NCBI GenBank assembly: GCA_016699635.1
Contig: CP064983.1
Location: 186,001-250,000 of the forward strand
Source of the DNA: Bacteroidota bacterium
GTDB lineage: Bacteria > Bacteroidota > Bacteroidia > AKYH767-A > OLB10
Length of the DNA stretch: 64,000 nucleotides
Reading direction: 5' to 3'
The stretch's first letter is position 1; every line of letters begins with the position of its first letter. A program made the position numbers and the translations under genes. Of this stretch, positions 28,482-37,967 are shown piece after piece. The notes below the pieces were generated by a model. It was given only the letters and a program-made list of their open reading frames with translations. It was not told the DNA's origin and made no database searches.

Positions 28482-29753
28482 AGCTTTAAAACTATTCTAA
28501 TTAGAGCAACGCCTCTTTTGGCTACGGGTGAGCGCAAGCACTCTAAATTATCTAAGTACTTCATTATTCAGAAAAATCTGCATTCCTCCACTCACCCCCA
28601 ACCCCTGAAGGGGTGTCTGCCCGCAGTTTTGGTGTATTTATTCTGATTTTTACTTGTTCAAGTACTTTATCAATTGATTGCATAACTCTAAGTAGGCGCA
28701 AGCCTTCTGAATTATCAAATTATCTAATTTTCAAATTATCTAAGTACTTCATTATTCAGAAAAAATCTGCATTCCTCTGCTCACCCCCAACCCCTGAAGG
28801 GGAGTCTGCCCGCTAAACATACTTCTATCCATAGCATTAAATCTTTTCTAATTTGAGTAAATCCTCTTTTAGCTACGGGTGAGCGCAAGCATTCTGAATT
28901 ATCAAATTACCTAATTCAATGCTTCACCAAAAAATTTTGAATCGTGCGCTAGCGCCCCTTTAGGGCTACGGGTGAGCGCAAGCACTCTAAATTATCTCAG
29001 ACTTCATCATTCAGAAAAAATCTGCATTCCTCCGCTCACCCCCAACCCCTGAAGGGGTGTCTGCCCGATAAACATACTTCTATCCATAGCTTTAAAACTA
29101 TTCGAATTAGAGCAACGCCTCTTTTGGCTACGGGTGAGCGCAAGCACTCTAAATTATCTCAGACTTCATCATTCAGAAAAAATCTGCATTCCTCCGCTCA
29201 CCCCCAACCCCTGAAGGGGTGTCTGTCCGCTAAACATACTTCTATCCATAGCATTAAATCTTATCTAATTTGAGTAAATCCTCTTTTAGCTACGGGTGAG
29301 CGCAAGCATTCTGAATTATCAAATTACCTAATTTTCAAATTATCTAAGTACTTCATTATTCAGAAAAACGAACTCCTTTCTCCTCGGCTCACCCGTAGCC
29401 CTAAAGGGCGCTATCCTTCAATCTTCGTTTATCTATTTTAATTTTTACTTGTGCAAGTACTTTATCAATTGATTACATACCTCTAAGTAGGCGCAAGCAC
29501 TCTGAATTATCAAATTATCAAATTACCTAATTTTCAAATTATCTAAGTACTTCATCATTCAGAAAAAATCTACATTCCTCCGCTCACCCCCAACCCCTGA
29601 AGGGGAGTCAACCCGCTAAACATACTTCTATCCATAGCATTAAATCTTTTCTACTTAAAAAATTATTTGTGTGCAGGAACCCTTTAGGCATTTTGCAAAG
29701 AGCAACGCCTCTTTTGGCTACGGATGCGTGTAAGCATTCTTAATTCTTAATTC

Positions 29754-31304
29754 TTAATTCACTATCACCTTCACTCTTTCTATTTCACTCCCTCGTTTTA
29801 ATATGCAATTATAAATTCCTCCGCTCAACCCCAACCCCTGAAGGGGAGTCAACCCACCTACTTCATCTCTTGGAGTGAGGCTCACCCTCTTAAACTGACT
29901 CCACGCACTCACATAATCCTTATACACCAACTTACCCATTACATCATAAATCTCTAACTCACCGCTCATGCTTTTTACATCAAACTGCAAGGTAAAATTC
30001 CCATCACTCGGATTTGGCATGGCAGCAACTCCCCCTTTAGGCGGCTGAGGGGTAGGCAGCCCTACCGTTGGCGCACACAAGCACCCAAGCGTGCTGTCGC
30101 ACTCCAAAAAATAATTAGGGTGGTTAGGCACTGTATTAAAGTAATAAGCGGGCACCTGCACACTGTGTTGGTTAACATTGCAACCCATGCCCACCACATC
30201 AGGGTTATCTATCGTATGCCAGTGCACCGTGCCATTTCCTGTGCTTATGTAAACCTTGCCATCAGGAGCCAAGCCTGCATTGCTGAATAAAGTTTGTAAA
30301 GAAGGACAAGTCGGGCAATTAGGTGGAACAGACATAAATCCATCATACGTGGCCACCGTCTGCACGCTTGCAGCAATGTTGGCTGCTGTTAAATCAAACT
30401 GATATACATAAAATACATTTGATACATACAGCACATCTGAGTTTGGTGAAAATGCCAAGCCCACATTATACCCTCCGACAAACGATATTGCAATATGTAC
30501 CGGATTGCTCAACTGCCCTGTGCAACGGTTAAAGTCAAATATATCCAACCCTCCATTTAAATAAAAGTATGCAAACCGACTGCCGTCAGGCGAAAACCAT
30601 GCCTGTCCGGCATCTTGTGGTCTAATTGCCCCTATATTTTGTGAATAAGGTCCCAGAATCAGGTTATTGGTGGTTACAAGAAAGCGAAAAAATTTATTGG
30701 TGTTTATTTGGTGTGTCATAACCCACCAGTCCCGTCCATTGGCATGTTTGCAGGCTGTTATTTTTCCGGTAACCATTGAATCGGTAAGTAAAATCTGATT
30801 TTTAGATATTACTGTACCCAAACCTCCGTTTAAGCTCATGTCAATGGTGGTTAGGTAAAAATAAAGAGAGTAAGCACCGGGTACAGGGTGATTATCCAGC
30901 GTGTTATGAAACATATAATAAATTGAACTGCTTCCGGGTTGGCGTATAATCAGTGCACCTTGCGGTATTTGAAACCCGTCTGAAAACTGGTCTGCATACG
31001 CACCCGGATTTATCCCGCTTCCATTCTGCATGGTATCATTGCTGGCATCGGCTATGTAATAGCCGTTGGTGTAAAACAATAAATTACCTTGTGCATCACT
31101 TATATTGGCATGGGTATGTCTAAAGTCCATTTCCAAACTATCGTAATTAATAATTGGTATTCCATTAAAAAAATCAAACTTAGTGTTGCCAAAAGGCAAT
31201 CCTCCAAAGCTGGAGTATCCCATCAGCCAGTTATTATTTATTCCCTGTTGGGCAGTACTAATTTTTACTGCAATCAGTAAAATGAATAAAATGTATTTTT
31301 TCAT
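29754..31304 (-). CDS. T9SS-secreted beta-propeller-like protein with palindromic insertions
   Basis: 516 residues: signal peptide (to about residue 18, STAQQ), a repetitive WD40-like region (for example WFSPDGSRFAYFY, LAFSPNSDVLYVSN) and a C-terminal T9SS sorting domain (MPNPSDGNFTLQFDV ... GGIYNCILKRGSEIERVKVIVN). Cell-surface or secreted; function unknown. Paralogous to the two genes at the right end of the window. Two segments are encoded by palindromic repeats: PTPQPPKGG (about residues 412-426) before the sorting domain and LTPLQGLGLSGG (about 484-497) within it. Confidence 0.85.
   Translation of the reverse strand: MKKYILFILLIAVKISTAQQGINNNWLMGYSSFGGLPFGNTKFDFFNGIPIINYDSLEMDFRHTHANISDAQGNLLFYTNGYYIADASNDTMQNGSGINPGAYADQFSDGFQIPQGALIIRQPGSSSIYYMFHNTLDNHPVPGAYSLYFYLTTIDMSLNGGLGTVISKNQILLTDSMVTGKITACKHANGRDWWVMTHQINTNKFFRFLVTTNNLILGPYSQNIGAIRPQDAGQAWFSPDGSRFAYFYLNGGLDIFDFNRCTGQLSNPVHIAISFVGGYNVGLAFSPNSDVLYVSNVFYVYQFDLTAANIAASVQTVATYDGFMSVPPNCPTCPSLQTLFSNAGLAPDGKVYISTGNGTVHWHTIDNPDVVGMGCNVNQHSVQVPAYYFNTVPNHPNYFLECDSTLGCLCAPTVGLPTPQPPKGGVAAMPNPSDGNFTLQFDVKSMSGELEIYDVMGKLVYKDYVSAWSQFKRVSLTPRDEVGGLTPLQGLGLSGGIYNCILKRGSEIERVKVIVN
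29815..29855. repeat. DUF559-type palindromic element inside a coding sequence
   Basis: A 41-bp segment centred on CCCCTGAAGGGG that matches 40 of 41 bases of the last array unit (29574-29614), yet it lies within the sorting domain of the T9SS gene. It is read in frame as LTPLQGLGLSGG, the same frame as the mini-ORFs of the array. Confidence 0.85.
30028..30063. repeat. Second palindromic insertion in the same T9SS gene
   Basis: Contains CCCCCTTTAGGCGGCTGAGGGG, an imperfect palindrome of the CCCC...GGGG type, in the linker just before the sorting domain (PTPQPPKGGVAAMPNP). Less similar to the array units than the copy at 29815. Confidence 0.55.
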
Positions 31305-31506
31305 TTTATAAAAATGCCCGGTTTAAAATGAGTTATTATTAGTTCCTTATCACAAAATTGAATTGTAAAAATACAATGTAATCAAGAATAAAACAATGCA
31401 GAATGTAGATTTCAGAATTATCAAACTTATCAGTTGTGGCTGAATACTAAAAAAACTATTTTCACAATTCATTGTTTATCCGTCTTAATAAAATTCTAAA
31501 ATAGAA

Positions 31507-32220
31507 ATGATAATTGAAATCTGGAGCGACATTATGTGTCCATTTTGCTACATAGGCAAACGCCACTACGAAAATGCATTAAAACAATTTGCCGGTAAGA
31601 ATAATATAGAGTTGAAGTGGAAAAGTTATTTACTTGATCCCGAAACTCCTCTTGAATTTGAAAAGCCGCTTAATGTCTATGAATATCTTGCCGAAAGAAA
31701 AGGCATCAGCCTTGCACAGTCCATAAAAATGCATGAACATGTTGTGGCAATGGCTAAACAAGCAGGATTGGATTATCAATTAGACAAATTAGTAATTGCC
31801 AATATGCTTAAAGCCCATCGCGTTATTCAGTTTGCTAAAAAGAAAGGACTTGCCGACCTGATTGAAGAAAATATGTTCAAAGCCTATTTTACAGAGGGGA
31901 AAAACCTTGCTGATGATGATGTATTAGTTGCTATTGGCATTGCATCAGGTTTAACAAAAGAAGAAGTTATTACTGCATTGACAGATGATCTTTATGCCTA
32001 TGAAGTAGATCAGGATATTCAGGAAGCAAGAGCGATTGGATTAACCGGTGTTCCGTTTTTTGTCTTTGACAGAAAGTATGCTATTTCAGGTGCGCAACCC
32101 ACAGAAGCATTTCTCAACACATTAAACAAATCCTGCAAGGAATGGCTTGCATCTAATCCACAACCCGGCTTACAAATAACCTCCGGAGAAAGTTGCAGCA
32201 CAAAAGGTTGTGACAATTAA
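31507..32220 (+). CDS. DsbA-family oxidoreductase, FrnE-like
   Basis: 237-residue thioredoxin-fold protein with the active-site CPFC motif in EIWSDIMCPFCYIGKRHYE (residues 11-14) and the cis-proline region LTGVPFFVFDRKYAISGAQP. No signal peptide, so cytoplasmic. FrnE-type proteins act as disulfide oxidoreductases/isomerases, sometimes in oxidative stress. It ends SCSTKGCDN, adding three extra cysteines at the C-terminus. Converges on the GT2 gene 18 bp away. Confidence 0.9.
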   Translation: MIIEIWSDIMCPFCYIGKRHYENALKQFAGKNNIELKWKSYLLDPETPLEFEKPLNVYEYLAERKGISLAQSIKMHEHVVAMAKQAGLDYQLDKLVIANMLKAHRVIQFAKKKGLADLIEENMFKAYFTEGKNLADDDVLVAIGIASGLTKEEVITALTDDLYAYEVDQDIQEARAIGLTGVPFFVFDRKYAISGAQPTEAFLNTLNKSCKEWLASNPQPGLQITSGESCSTKGCDN

Positions 32221-32237
32221 AACTTTTCTTCAAGCAA

Positions 32238-33167
32238 TCACTCTTGTATGTTGCTGTCATGCACCACATACAAAGGTCTGTTTCTGATATTGGCACTCAT
32301 GCGGCTGATGTATTCTCCTATTATTCCGATACAAATAAGTTGCACACCTCCAATAAATAAAACAGCTATCATAATAGATGTCCATCCCGGAACATAATCT
32401 TTAATGATAAACCGCGAGTAAAGCGCATACAATATCCAGATAAAAGAAATAAAAGAAACTACAAAACCACTGGCAGTAGCAAATTTTAATGGCGCTGTCG
32501 AGAAAGATGTAATGCCATCAATAGCAAAGCGCATCATCTTTCTGTAAGTATATCCTGTTTCACCTGCAAGCCGCTCTTTGCGGTCATATTCTACATAGGT
32601 CTGCCGGAAACCAATCCACGGAATCTGTCCGCGCAAATATTTCTGCTGCTCAGGCATGTGTTTTAGCACGTCAACAATTTTACGGTCCATAATGCGAAAA
32701 TCGCCTGTGTCAACAGGAATTTCAACAGAGGTAATTCGGGCAAGAAGTCTGTAAAAAATCCTTGCCGTAAATTTTTTCATAAAGTTCTCCCCTTCTCTGC
32801 TTCTTCTTTTTGCATAAACAACCTCAAAGCCTTCTTTCATTTTCTCATACATGTCCTGTATCAACTCCGGTGGGTCTTGCAGATCGGCATCTATTATGGC
32901 AACAGCTTTACCCGTGCAGAAATCAAGACCTGCACTAACTGCAATCTGATGTCCGAAGTTGCGGCTGAAATTTATATAGTAAACGTGATTGTCATTAGCC
33001 GCAAGTGCTTTTACCAATGCAAGGCTGTTATCGCGGCTGCCATCATTTATAAATATCAGCTCATAACTGTTGCTCATTTGCGAAACTACAGCAGTGAGGC
33101 GCTCATGCAACACATGTATGTTGTTCTCCTCATTATAAATAGGAATAATAATCGAAATATCTTTCAT
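32238..33167 (-). CDS. GT2 glycosyltransferase, polyprenyl-phosphate glycosyltransferase type
   Basis: 309 residues: GT2 catalytic domain (ISIIIPIYNEENNIHVLHERL, IDADLQDPPELI with the metal-binding Asp motif, VDTGDFRIMDRKIVDVL) and two C-terminal membrane helices (about residues 230-295). This is the GtrB/DPM1-like layout that moves a sugar onto polyprenyl phosphate at the inner membrane. It follows miaE by 28 bp in the same direction. Confidence 0.9.
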   Translation of the reverse strand: MKDISIIIPIYNEENNIHVLHERLTAVVSQMSNSYELIFINDGSRDNSLALVKALAANDNHVYYINFSRNFGHQIAVSAGLDFCTGKAVAIIDADLQDPPELIQDMYEKMKEGFEVVYAKRRSREGENFMKKFTARIFYRLLARITSVEIPVDTGDFRIMDRKIVDVLKHMPEQQKYLRGQIPWIGFRQTYVEYDRKERLAGETGYTYRKMMRFAIDGITSFSTAPLKFATASGFVVSFISFIWILYALYSRFIIKDYVPGWTSIMIAVLFIGGVQLICIGIIGEYISRMSANIRNRPLYVVHDSNIQE

Positions 33168-33195
33168 AACACTACTTGTCTTACTGTCATTTTAT

Positions 33196-33776
33196 TTACC
33201 CGTGTACAGTTTCTTTTTTACCATATTGAGCAATCACCTCTGCCTCAAATTCAAGATAATCTTCCCAACGTTTTTCTACATCGTCATCTGTTGCATACTG
33301 CCTTGCAAAATTTATAAATGTTGTGTAGTGATTGGCTTCACTTATCATCAGCTCTCTGTAAAATGCAGCCAAATCATTATCTTTAATATTTTCGCTAAGC
33401 ACCTTGAATCGTTCACAGCTTCTTGCTTCTATCATTGCTGCAAAAAGTAAATGGTCAACCATTCTTTGATTACGGGTTCCGCCTTTGCGCTGAAACTGAT
33501 AAATACGGTTCACATAATCATCCTTTCTATCAAAGCCTAATGTCCATCCACGCTGTTCCATTTTCTCAACCACCATTCTGAAATGCTCCATTTCTTCTCT
33601 TGCAATATCACATAGCACTTTCACCATGTCTGTATATTCCGGATAACGAACTATCAGCGATATGGCATTGCTTGCAGCCTTTGCTCGCACCACGCATGGT
33701 CAGCAAGAATCTCAAGAATGTTTGTCTCAACTATATTTACCCATCGCGGGTCTGTTGGCAATTTTAGTTTAAACAT
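33196..33776 (-). CDS. miaE: tRNA-(ms2io6A)-hydroxylase MiaE (one frameshift)
   Basis: Non-haem di-iron ferritin-fold enzyme that hydroxylates the isopentenyl group on ms2i6A37. Di-iron ligands are visible in EEMEHFRMV and in the later IEARSCERF and ISEANHYTTF. The N-terminus lies in another frame: ATG 33774-33776 gives MFKLKLPTDPRWVNIVE and ILADHAWCEQ, joining KAASNAISLIV after one base is restored in an AAA run near 33683-33690. Corrected length is about 193 residues. Its ATG overlaps the stop of the OstA-like gene by one base. Confidence 0.9.
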
Positions 33777-35289
33777 TATACTTTAATTTTTTCTAAAGAT
33801 ATCATTCTTATCCACAGGTCTTTTACTCTCCTGCCAGTTAAAACCTTTAGCATCAACTCCGAAGCCGATAACTCACCAATAGGGTAAAACGTTGCATCAG
33901 GTTTTTCTATAAGTTTAAGTTTGCTTATTTTGCTGTCTTTAATAATTATAATCATGTTGCTGCAATCGGCACGGTTGACACCCGTAAGTTCGTTCTTTTT
34001 ATTTCTTGCAAAATAAATGCTCTGTCCATTGCCAAAAACATCAATTTTACTCAACATGTTGTCTGCAAAATATCCAACCATAGTTTTTCCTCTAAGCTGA
34101 TTAAACCTAATGCTGTCTTCTTTTGAAGTGATAAATGCCGACTGATTAAGATATAATTTTTGAATACCGTCAGATGAAATAAGCATTGAAATAGTATCGG
34201 CAGTTAGCTGATTTGCTTCATTCCACAACACCGGATTGTGATATAAAAACAACAAACTGTCGGCAGCAGTGTAAATCAACGAATCGCAGGTTGCCTGCAA
34301 ATCCTTTTTATACATTCTTACGTTGTGATAAACAGCATACGAAATTGCTTTACCTGTTGAATCAAACAATGAGATAAGACTGTCGCCATGCATAAACAAA
34401 CTGTCTTTTTCAAACATTCTTGTCATCAGCAGGTTTCCTGTCATAAAAGACTTACCTTTTTGTCCATTATAGTTTCCATAGTCAGCATTAACAACAACTT
34501 TTTCTGTTGTATCTGTAATGCTTACATTTTTAAAAGCTTCTCCTGCTGAGGTCTTATTGTCAAAAAACATGCTGTCGCCTTTCAGAATCTGATTTTTATT
34601 CTGCACATAAGCATTTTTACTGAAGAAAGCTTTATCGGTAGTTGTGTTGTACCACCCGTTTTCGCAATAAATAACAGAACTGTCGTTTGAGCGGATGTAG
34701 CAAGAGCATAAAACTCTGCAACTTTACTAACGGTTCCATAAACCAAGGTATCGGTTTCCATTCTGTGTCCGGGATGTTTGAGAACAACATCCTTCTTGAA
34801 TGCTAATTTCTTCTGATTACTAAAATAAGTACCAAAGCGGCTGGTTAAAGTATCTGTGCCATCAACAATCTGCCCGCCATCAACATAATCTGCAATGCCT
34901 GTATCAAGATTATAATTGAGGTTTTGCGAAACCAGCATCATTTTTCTGTCGCTAAAAACAATATTGTTGAGTAAACGAGCCTGCCTGCTGTTGCCGTTAT
35001 ACTTCAGTATGTCACCCGTAAGACTGATGGTATCTCCCTGTTCAATCCGCACGTTTCCAAAAGCATCCATACTGTTTGTTGTAGCATAGAGATAGGAGCT
35101 GTCGCAGTACATAAATGTATTTTCCTGTTTAAAAATAACATCGCCCAAAAGCCTTCGCACATCTTTTCCTAAAGCATCATCACCCTCTAATGTATTGGCA
35201 TGTACCAATTCTATTTTTGAAGGTGTTTTTTGAGCCTGAGCAAAAAGAATGGCAGAAGAAAAAATAAGTGTAAAAAAATACTTGGTCAT
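33776..35289 (-). CDS. OstA/LptA-like LPS transport protein (one frameshift)
   Basis: Signal peptide (MTKYFFTLIFSSAILFAQA) followed by repeated OstA-type beta-jellyroll segments, such as KVVVNADYGNYNGQKG and EGDDALGKDVRRLLGDVIFKQ. It would bridge lipopolysaccharide across the periplasm or resemble the N-terminal domain of LptD. The frame shifts between about 34600 and 34690: FYALATSAQ in one frame, ENGWYNTTTDKAFFSKNAY in the next. Corrected length is about 504 residues. ATG 35289 is preferred to 35316 because a -7 element TATTTTTG lies just upstream of it. Confidence 0.8.
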
Positions 35290-35297
35290 GAAGTTGG

Positions 35298-35305
35298 CAA
35301 AAATA
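35298..35305 (-). promoter_or_regulatory. Bacteroidota -7 element TATTTTTG before the ostA-like operon
   Basis: Exact TAnnTTTG match on the minus strand, 8 nt before ATG 35289. No TTG at the consensus spacing. It would drive ostA-like, miaE and the GT2 gene. Confidence 0.4.
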
Positions 35306-35573
35306 AGAGGTTTCAATCAATCTCAGTGGCAGCAATGTTTAATGCAACAACTTCGCTTTGGCCACACAAACAACTGTTTTAGAACCAAATAATCAAAGCT
35401 GCTTTAATAGAATTTTAACATAGAATTTCTGATTTAATTCTTGTATTTAAGGTCAAGTTGCTTTTCTTTCGACTAATTAACAAAGTATTGTTGCTAATTT
35501 TTAGTTAGGCGCGGTTGTAATACAGTCATGAATAATATTTTTACTGAATCAAAAACCAATTAATCAAATAATT

Positions 35574-35909
35574 ATGGATCAGCAATTCGAAAAAATCAAA
35601 GCAATTGAATCAAAAATTCAAAAACTTATTGAACTCAATAAAAACCTGGCCGAAGAAAAAGCCATGTATGAAGATGAAAACCGTCAGTTGACAGAGCAGG
35701 TTAAAAGCCTTACAGAAAAGATGCGTCAGCATGAGCAAAAGATTGATATGCAGGGGCAACAGTTGACTCAGTTGGAGGAAACAAATAAATCGCTTAATTT
35801 AGCCACCAACGAAACAACGGAAACGAAAGAAGAGAATAAATTTTTGAAATCAAGAATTGACGAATACGTGCAGGAGATTGACAAGTGTCTTGCATTATTG
35901 GATAAGTAA
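35574..35909 (+). CDS. Small coiled-coil protein upstream of zapA
   Basis: 111 residues, almost entirely heptad-repeat coiled coil (KIKAIESKIQKLIELNKNLA, LTEQVKSLTEKMRQHEQKID). No signal peptide or membrane segment. It lies 7 bp before zapA; in Bacteroidota a ZapB-like coiled-coil protein is often in this place, so a cell-division role is plausible but inferred from context and shape alone. Confidence 0.8.
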   Translation: MDQQFEKIKAIESKIQKLIELNKNLAEEKAMYEDENRQLTEQVKSLTEKMRQHEQKIDMQGQQLTQLEETNKSLNLATNETTETKEENKFLKSRIDEYVQEIDKCLALLDK

Positions 35910-35916
35910 GAACAAA

Positions 35917-36216
35917 ATGGAAACAGTATCCATGCTTATACATGTCGGCAACAGACAACTGAACCTGAAGGTTCCTGCTGCCGATCAAGAGAATATCTTA
36001 AAAGCCGAAAAGCTTTTGAATGATAAGATTGCTGCATTGCGCAAGTCGTATGCTGTCAATGACAATCAGGATATTCTGGCAATGTGTGCATTTAGTATTG
36101 CCGGTGAACTTATAAGCCAACAGGCTTCCGGCAAGAAATCAGAAAATACTCGAATGGAAAAATTAGAGTCGCTGGATGCATTATTAAACGGTTTTCTGGC
36201 ACCCGGAGTTGTTTAA
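35917..36216 (+). CDS. zapA: Cell division protein ZapA
   Basis: 99-residue FtsZ-ring-associated protein that bundles FtsZ filaments. Recognised by MLIHVGNRQLNLKVPAADQE, LNDKIAALRKSYAVNDNQD and the C-terminal coiled coil. The start is ATG 35917 (METVSM); an upstream in-frame ATG at 35857 lies inside the coiled-coil gene and gives an unrelated extension. Confidence 0.88.
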   Translation: METVSMLIHVGNRQLNLKVPAADQENILKAEKLLNDKIAALRKSYAVNDNQDILAMCAFSIAGELISQQASGKKSENTRMEKLESLDALLNGFLAPGVV

Positions 36217-36239
36217 TAAATACTAATAAACCATAATTA

Positions 36240-36345
36240 TAGCTGCCTTTCTGTGCAGCCTGTTCATTCTGCTTTTTCTAAAACGTTAAACTGAATTTAA
36301 ATCTTTAGACTTAAGATTGGGTTCGTGTTTTGCAGAATGAAAGTT
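36240..36345 (+). ncRNA. Structured RNA candidate between zapA and rny, possibly 6S RNA
   Basis: The 172-bp gap holds a small hairpin (GCTGC...GCAGC, 36242-36258) and then a long-range 10-bp stem TTCATTCTGC (36263-36272) with GCAGAATGAA (36332-36341) enclosing a terminal AATCTT/AAGATT hairpin. A long irregular rod beside zapA is the usual context of 6S RNA, and I recall 6S annotated between zapA and rny in Bacteroidota. A covariance search was not possible, so this is tentative. Confidence 0.4.
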
Positions 36346-36388
36346 TAATCACATCCTGTTAAAGGGTATAAAATTATTTTATTAAAAA

Positions 36389-37948
36389 ATGGATCCAATA
36401 ATCATAGGAGTTGGAATAGGTGGAGCATTGATAGCGGCAATTATTACCTTCCTTGTAACAAAAAAGAACAATGCTGTAATAGTAGGTGCAGCACAACAAC
36501 AGGCCGATACGCTGTTAAAGGAAGCCGAAGCCAAAGGCGAAGTCATTAAAAAAGACAAACTGCTTGAAGCAAAAGAAAAATTCTTTCAGCTAAAGTCAGA
36601 GCATGAAAAGATGATTTCCGAAAAAGACAAGAAAATTTCTGACTCAGAAAACCGTGTCAAACAAAAAGAACGCGAACTGAATCAGAAACTTGAACAAAAT
36701 TCGCGCAAACATCAGGAGTACGAAGCATTGCAGACCAACTTAAAAGGTCAGATGCAGATTGTAGAAGCCCGCAAACAAGAGGTTGACAAATCGCTTCAAA
36801 AACATGTTCAGGCACTTGAGAAAATTGCAGGCATCAGTCAGGATGAAGCTAAAACGCAGTTAATGGAAACGCTTAAAGCCGAAGCACGCACTCAGGCACA
36901 ATCCTATATTAAAGAGATTATGGATGAAGCTAAACTCACTGCAAACAAAGAAGCAAAACGCATCATCATTCAAAGTATTCAGCGTGTGGCTACTGAGCAT
37001 GCCGTTGAAAATTCTGTTACCGTTTTTAATCTTGAGAACGATGACGTTAAAGGCCGTGTAATTGGTCGCGAAGGAAGAAACATCAGAGCACTGGAAGCTG
37101 CCACCGGAATAGAAATTATTGTTGACGACACACCTGAAGCAATTATTCTAAGCGGCTTTGATCCTGTGAGACGCGAGTTAGCACGTCTTGCACTGCATCA
37201 GTTAGTGAGTGACGGACGTATTCACCCCGCCCGTATTGAGGAGGTGGTGAATAAAGTTCGTAAGCAACTTGAAGAAGAAATTATAGAAACCGGTAAACGC
37301 ACCTGTATTGACCTAGGTATTCACGGTCTTGCACCGGAACTGATTCGTATGGTAGGCAGAATGAAATACCGCTCTTCTTATGGACAGAATTTGTTACAAC
37401 ACTCGCGCGAGGTAGCCAACCTATGTGCTATTATGGCCAGCGAACTAGGATTAAATGCCAAGCTTGCTAAACGTGCAGGATTATTACACGATATTGGAAA
37501 AGTACCCGATGATGAGCCTGAATTACCACATGCTATTCTGGGAATGAAACTTGCCGAAAAAAATAAAGAAAATGCCGAAGTATGCAATGCCATCGGTGCC
37601 CATCACGATGAAATTGAAATGACAAGCCTCATCAGTCCTATCATTCAGGTTTGTGATGCCATTTCAGGCGCACGCCCGGGTGCAAGACGCGAAATCGTTG
37701 AGCAATACATTAAGAGATTGAAAGATTTGGAAGCACTTGCCCTCTCCTATCCCGGTGTAGAAAAATCTTTTGCCATTCAGGCAGGACGCGAATTGCGTGT
37801 TATTGTTGAAAGCGAAAAAGTAAGCGACCAGCAAGCTGATACATTGAGTTTTGATCTTGCACAAAGAATTCAAACAGAGATGACCTATCCCGGACAAGTA
37901 AAAGTTACGGTTATCCGTGAGAAACGTGCGGTAAACTACGCCAAGTAA
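36389..37948 (+). CDS. rny: Ribonuclease Y
   Basis: Membrane-anchored endoribonuclease initiating mRNA decay. One N-terminal helix (GVGIGGALIAAIITFLV), a long charged coiled coil to about residue 200, a KH domain (VKGRVIGREGRNIRALE) and an HD domain with LLHDIGK and the second histidine pair in AIGAHHDEIEM. 519 residues, the usual length. Confidence 0.97.
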   Translation: MDPIIIGVGIGGALIAAIITFLVTKKNNAVIVGAAQQQADTLLKEAEAKGEVIKKDKLLEAKEKFFQLKSEHEKMISEKDKKISDSENRVKQKERELNQKLEQNSRKHQEYEALQTNLKGQMQIVEARKQEVDKSLQKHVQALEKIAGISQDEAKTQLMETLKAEARTQAQSYIKEIMDEAKLTANKEAKRIIIQSIQRVATEHAVENSVTVFNLENDDVKGRVIGREGRNIRALEAATGIEIIVDDTPEAIILSGFDPVRRELARLALHQLVSDGRIHPARIEEVVNKVRKQLEEEIIETGKRTCIDLGIHGLAPELIRMVGRMKYRSSYGQNLLQHSREVANLCAIMASELGLNAKLAKRAGLLHDIGKVPDDEPELPHAILGMKLAEKNKENAEVCNAIGAHHDEIEMTSLISPIIQVCDAISGARPGARREIVEQYIKRLKDLEALALSYPGVEKSFAIQAGRELRVIVESEKVSDQQADTLSFDLAQRIQTEMTYPGQVKVTVIREKRAVNYAK

Positions 37949-37967
37949 CAGCCTCGAGGCAGTTTTC

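Larger units (their letters stand above)
26787..29745. repeat. Array of about ten DUF559-associated repeat units
   Basis: Units begin near 26793, 26990, 28338, 28533, 28697, 28884, 28976, 29140, 29303 and 29491. A typical unit reads: GCAAGCACTCTGAATTATC, AT-rich ATCAAATT/ACCTAATT motifs, ACTTCATTATTCAGAAAAA, a GC-rich palindrome centred on CCCCTGAAGGGG, TCTATCCATAGCATTAAATC, then GAGCAACGCCTCTTTTGGCT and CTACGGGTGAGC, which leads into the next unit. The unit at 26990-27583 contains the whole DUF559 gene between the palindrome and the TCTATCCAT segment; units near 28533 and 29303 keep only its 3' end; six units join the palindrome directly to its 5' end. The HepT/MntA pair (27634-28264) splits the array. 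Spacing is not CRISPR-like. Confidence 0.85.

Noticed and set aside
26787..29745. CRISPR array
   Set aside because: Repeat units are about 160-200 bp, variable in length, AT-rich and without unique spacers of even size; they contain gene fragments instead.
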